Shown: piece by piece, positions 61,070 through 64,000 of the stretch
Layout of the letters: every line of letters starts with the position of its first letter
How positions within the stretch are numbered: position 1 is the stretch's first letter
From: Chelatococcus sp. HY11
Lineage (GTDB): Bacteria > Pseudomonadota > Alphaproteobacteria > Rhizobiales > Beijerinckiaceae
Direction of reading: 5' to 3'
Assembly (NCBI RefSeq): GCF_018398335.1
Contig: NZ_JAHBRX010000001.1
Location: 1,116,001 to 1,180,000, forward strand
Length of the DNA: 64,000 nt
Position numbers and translations under genes: made by a program
The notes under the pieces: generated by a model
Told to the model about the DNA's origin: nothing
The model's database searches: none
Seen by the model: only the letters and a program-made list of their open reading frames with translations

Positions 61070-63274
61070 ATGATGCGGCAATATGAATTGGTCGAGCGCG
61101 TCAAGCGTTACGATCCCAATGCGGACGAGGCCCTGCTCGATCGCGCCTATGTTTATGCCATGCGCGCCCATGGCTCGCAGAAGCGCGCCTCTGGCGATCT
61201 GTTCTTCTCGCATCCACTCGAAGTCGCGGCGATTCTCACCGATCTCAAGCTGGACGACGCGACCATCGTCGCCGCGGTCCTCCATGACACCATCGAGGAT
61301 ACGGACGCCACGCGCGAGGAGATCGATCGTCTTTTCGGGCCGGAGATCGGCGCGCTCGTCGACGGCCTCACCAAGATCAAGAAGCTCGACTTCGTCTCGA
61401 AGAAGGCGACCCAGGGCGAGAATTTTCGCAAGCTCCTCCTCGCCATCGCCGCCGACGTCAGGGTGCTGCTCGTCAAGCTCGCCGATCGCCTGCACAACAT
61501 GCGGACCCTGCATTTCATGCAGCCCGCCAAGCGCGTGCGCATCGCCGAGGAGACATTGGAGATCTATGCGCCGCTCGCTGGCCGCATGGGCATCCAATGG
61601 ATGCGAGACGAGCTGGAGGACCTCGCCTTCCGCACGCTTAAGCCGGAAGCCTTCGACACGATCAACAAGCGTCTCGAAGAGGTCACGCAAAACAACGGCC
61701 AGTTGATCGAAGCGATTGAGAATGACCTCACGGCGCGGCTCGCCGACCGCACCATCCCGGCGGTCGTCACGGGCCGGCGCAAGCGCCCCTATTCGATTTG
61801 GCGGAAGATGGAACGGAAATCCGTCGCCTTCGAGCAATTGTCGGACATCTTCGCGTTCCGCATTATCGTCAAGACGATCGATGACTGCTACCGCGCTCTC
61901 GGCGTTGTCCATACGACCTGGCCCATGGTGCCGGGCCGTTACAAGGACTATGTCTCGACGCCGAAGCAAAACGACTATCGCTCCATCCACACCACGGTGA
62001 TCGGCCCCGGCCATCAGCGCGTCGAACTTCAGCTGCGGACCGAGGAGATGGACGCCATCGCCGAATACGGTATCGCGGCCCACTCGGCCTACAAGGAAGG
62101 AAACACCAGCGCGGCTCACGGCGCTGGTGAAAGCCGGGCCTACCAATGGCTGCGGCGCACGGTCGACCTGCTCGCGGAAGGGGACAACCCGGAAGAGTTT
62201 CTCGAACATACCAAGCTCGAGCTGTTCCACGACCAGGTGTTCTGTTTCACGCCTAAGGGCCGCCTGATCGCCCTGCCCCGGCGGGCGACGCCGATCGATT
62301 TCGCCTACGCCGTGCACACCGACGTCGGCAATACGGCCGTCGGCTGCAAGATCAATGGACGCATTGCGCCCCTGCTCTCCGAACTGCAGAACGGCGACGA
62401 GGTCGAGATCATCCGTGCGCAGGAGCAGGTGCCGCCGGCCGCCTGGGAATCGCTGGTCACGACCGGAAAGGCGCGCGCCGCCATCCGGCGGGCCACACGC
62501 ACCGCCGTGCGGCGCCAATATGCCGGCCTCGGCCGGCAGATCATCGAACGCGCCTTCGAGCGCGCCGGCAAGGCCTTCGGCGAGGATAAGCTGAAAGCGG
62601 CCCTGCCCCGCCTCGCCCGCGCATCCGTGGAGGACGTGCTGGCGTCTGTGGGCCGTGGCGAGATGTTTTCCGGCGACGTGGTGAAAGCCGTCTATCCCGA
62701 ATACAAGGACGAACGTCGCCCGACCGTGGACGGCGCCGTCGGCCACGGATGGTTCGGCCTGAAGAGCGATACGTCCTTCAAGTTCAAGGTTCCCGGCAGC
62801 CCCGAAAACGCCGGCAACGGTTATGCCATTCCCATCCGTGGCATCGCGAGCGACCTTCCCGTGCGCTTCGCACCGGCTGGCGGCGCCGTGCCCGGCGACC
62901 GCATCGTCGGCATTCTCACACCGGGCGAGGGCGTGACGATCTACCCGATCCAGTCCCCCGCGCTGGCCGACGTCGAGAACGAGCCGGATCGCTGGCTCGA
63001 CGTGCGCTGGGACATCGACGAGCACAACGCGCAGCGTTTTCCGGCTCGCATCAAGCTCAATTCCATCAACGAGCCCGGGACCCTCGCCCAGATCGCGCAA
63101 GTGATCGCGGAGCACGACGGCAATATCGAAAACATAGCGATGAGCCGCCGAACACCCGATTTCACCGATCTCGTCATCGACCTGTCAGTCTGGGATTTGA
63201 AACATCTCAACGCCATCATCAGCGAACTCCGGGCTAAGCCTGTCGTCAGCAAAATTGAACGTAGCGTCGGCTAA
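61070..63274 (+). CDS. rsh: Bifunctional (p)ppGpp synthetase/hydrolase RSH
   Basis: A 734-residue stringent-response enzyme. ATG at 61070 or 61073 gives MMRQYELVERVKRYDPNAD; the frame is open to 61031. The HD hydrolase domain has VLHDTIEDTD near residue 72 and ADRLHNMRTL; the synthetase domain has SDIFAFRIIVKTIDDCY and GRYKDYVSTPKQNDYRSIHT, with the RxKD form typical of bifunctional enzymes. TGS follows (VFCFTPKGRLIALPRRATPIDF) and ACT is at the C-terminus (INEPGTLAQIAQVIAEHDG). Both active sites look intact. Confidence 0.97.
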   Translation: MMRQYELVERVKRYDPNADEALLDRAYVYAMRAHGSQKRASGDLFFSHPLEVAAILTDLKLDDATIVAAVLHDTIEDTDATREEIDRLFGPEIGALVDGLTKIKKLDFVSKKATQGENFRKLLLAIAADVRVLLVKLADRLHNMRTLHFMQPAKRVRIAEETLEIYAPLAGRMGIQWMRDELEDLAFRTLKPEAFDTINKRLEEVTQNNGQLIEAIENDLTARLADRTIPAVVTGRRKRPYSIWRKMERKSVAFEQLSDIFAFRIIVKTIDDCYRALGVVHTTWPMVPGRYKDYVSTPKQNDYRSIHTTVIGPGHQRVELQLRTEEMDAIAEYGIAAHSAYKEGNTSAAHGAGESRAYQWLRRTVDLLAEGDNPEEFLEHTKLELFHDQVFCFTPKGRLIALPRRATPIDFAYAVHTDVGNTAVGCKINGRIAPLLSELQNGDEVEIIRAQEQVPPAAWESLVTTGKARAAIRRATRTAVRRQYAGLGRQIIERAFERAGKAFGEDKLKAALPRLARASVEDVLASVGRGEMFSGDVVKAVYPEYKDERRPTVDGAVGHGWFGLKSDTSFKFKVPGSPENAGNGYAIPIRGIASDLPVRFAPAGGAVPGDRIVGILTPGEGVTIYPIQSPALADVENEPDRWLDVRWDIDEHNAQRFPARIKLNSINEPGTLAQIAQVIAEHDGNIENIAMSRRTPDFTDLVIDLSVWDLKHLNAIISELRAKPVVSKIERSVG

Positions 63275-63775
63275 CTTATCCCCTGACAAAGCCGCCTGAA
63301 GCGGTGCACATCTGATGAAACCGGCCTATAGTGCCGGCGTTGCTGCATTTGACGCAGACCTGTTGCCCGCTTAATGATTCCCTCTCGGGATTGCGCGTTA
63401 CGTGCATGCCCACTGATTTTGTCAAGGCGACGCATTGTCCGCCACGGCCGCCGGTTTGGCCTGTCAGGGCGTAACGGTATTATTATGCGTATGATGACCG
63501 CAAGGATGCGGATCTGTTCAGAGTAGAGTCGTCGGCTTTAAAAGTTAACGGAGCCGGCAGTTCGGAGCGGTAGCGTAAGGGAGGCTCCCGTCGCTGTTGC
63601 CGCCGCTGGACTTTTCTGGACGGTGGAGCAATATGCGCTTGTCATTTCTATCGCAACTGTGCGACAGCAACTGTTGAATGCCCGTAGGACATTTGGTGAT
63701 ACTGATACATTTTTCACAACGCCGTCTTCGGACGACAGGTTCGACTCTGTAAAACGCCTAATCGAGATACAAGCA
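63275..63775. other. 501-bp gap between rsh and the NYN-domain gene
   Basis: No gene is supported. A GC-rich structured stretch at 63566-63609 (AGCG...GGGA-GGC-TCCC...CGCT hairpin at 63572-63595) lies in the middle, and the 60 bp before the next gene are AT-rich and likely promoter. An unannotated small RNA or long leader is possible. Confidence 0.45.
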
Positions 63776-64000
63776 ATGACAAGCCCACAACGTCTCGCGT
63801 TATTTATCGATGGGGCGAACCTCTATGCCACGACGAAGACATTAGGCTTCGACATCGACTACAAGCGTCTTTTGAAAGAATTCAAGGGGCGTGGAAATCT
63901 CGTGCGCGCCTTCTATTACACGGCGCTGATCGAAGATCAGGAATATTCCTCCATTCGACCTCTGATAGATTGGCTGGACTACAACGGCTATCGGGTCGTC
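63776..64000 (+). CDS. NYN-domain protein, LabA/DUF88 type (5' part only)
   Basis: Seventy-five codons are visible before the window ends. The protein starts MTSPQRLALFIDGANLYATT and continues to LGFDIDYKRLLKEFKGRG and RAFYYTALIEDQEYSSI. FIDGANLY with its conserved Asp and the following FYYTALIEDQ are the first part of a PIN-like NYN nuclease domain of the LabA/DUF88 family. These are predicted or shown RNases; the second half with further acidic residues is outside the window. In related genomes the gene sits near rpoZ and rsh, in agreement with the place here. Confidence 0.88.
   Translation, partial: MTSPQRLALFIDGANLYATTKTLGFDIDYKRLLKEFKGRGNLVRAFYYTALIEDQEYSSIRPLIDWLDYNGYRVV

Noticed and set aside
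60923-63115. 730-codon open frame on the minus strand across rsh
   Set aside because: Antisense shadow; rsh on the plus strand has all domains intact.

Overview
The window is a GC-rich chromosomal stretch of an alphaproteobacterium, almost certainly of the Hyphomicrobiales (Rhizobiales). The evidence is the gene order lpxB-lpxI-lpxA-fabZ-lpxD-bamA-rseP-cdsA-uppS-frr-pyrH-tsf-rpsB, the use of lpxI rather than lpxH, the alphaproteobacterial SOS box GAAC-N7-GAAC before lexA, one bifunctional rsh after rpoZ, and an S2 protein with a C-terminal extension. I cannot fix the genus. No tRNA, rRNA, CRISPR array, insertion sequence or prophage was seen.

Layout. 1-9.9 kb is an accessory uptake region: the end of a MalG-type permease gene, two paralogous family-5 solute-binding proteins, two paralogous M19-like 'dipeptidases', an XRE-cupin regulator, three small tautomerase-fold proteins and a DppB/DppC permease pair without ATPases. 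10-17 kb holds lexA, comEC, gltX and gltA. 17-31.5 kb is the lipid A / outer membrane / translation block on the minus strand. 31.7-37 kb has an ABC-F ATPase and dnaE. 37-43.3 kb is a patchwork of small secreted or hypothetical genes plus dgoK-dgoA (galactonate catabolism) and a DoxX-like protein. 43.3-50.5 kb is a three-gene type I secretion operon with a 1151-residue RTX-like substrate. 51-54.7 kb is the fatty acid cluster fabD-fabG-acpP-fabF. 55-64 kb has an AidB-like acyl-CoA dehydrogenase, rnr, a DUF983 protein, a NUDIX hydrolase, rpoZ, rsh and the start of a NYN-domain gene.

How the genes may work together. In the first region a TTGTGAAWTT-like element lies in the XRE-cupin/SBP2 divergent promoter and, twice, upstream of the permease operon, which suggests one regulon for uptake and processing of a peptide-like compound. 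The M19-like proteins lack the first-metal ligands of true dipeptidases, and two of the three tautomerase-fold proteins lack the catalytic Pro1, so the chemistry may be unusual. LexA probably controls itself and, through a second perfect SOS box at 39473-39487, a small helical protein of unknown function. The type I operon encodes its own ABC exporter (with a peptidase-dead C39-like domain), adaptor and cargo; TolC must be elsewhere.

Most unusual structure: short tandem arrays scattered in non-coding DNA, several with a 15-bp period (2192-2236, 37027-37071, 53682-53726, 54962-55006), one 15-bp array inside an acidic protein gene (41822-41896), a 19-bp triplicate between rpsB and tsf, and a 21-bp perfect duplication that includes the frr stop codon. 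Two of the 15-bp arrays share an identical 11-mer in opposite orientation.
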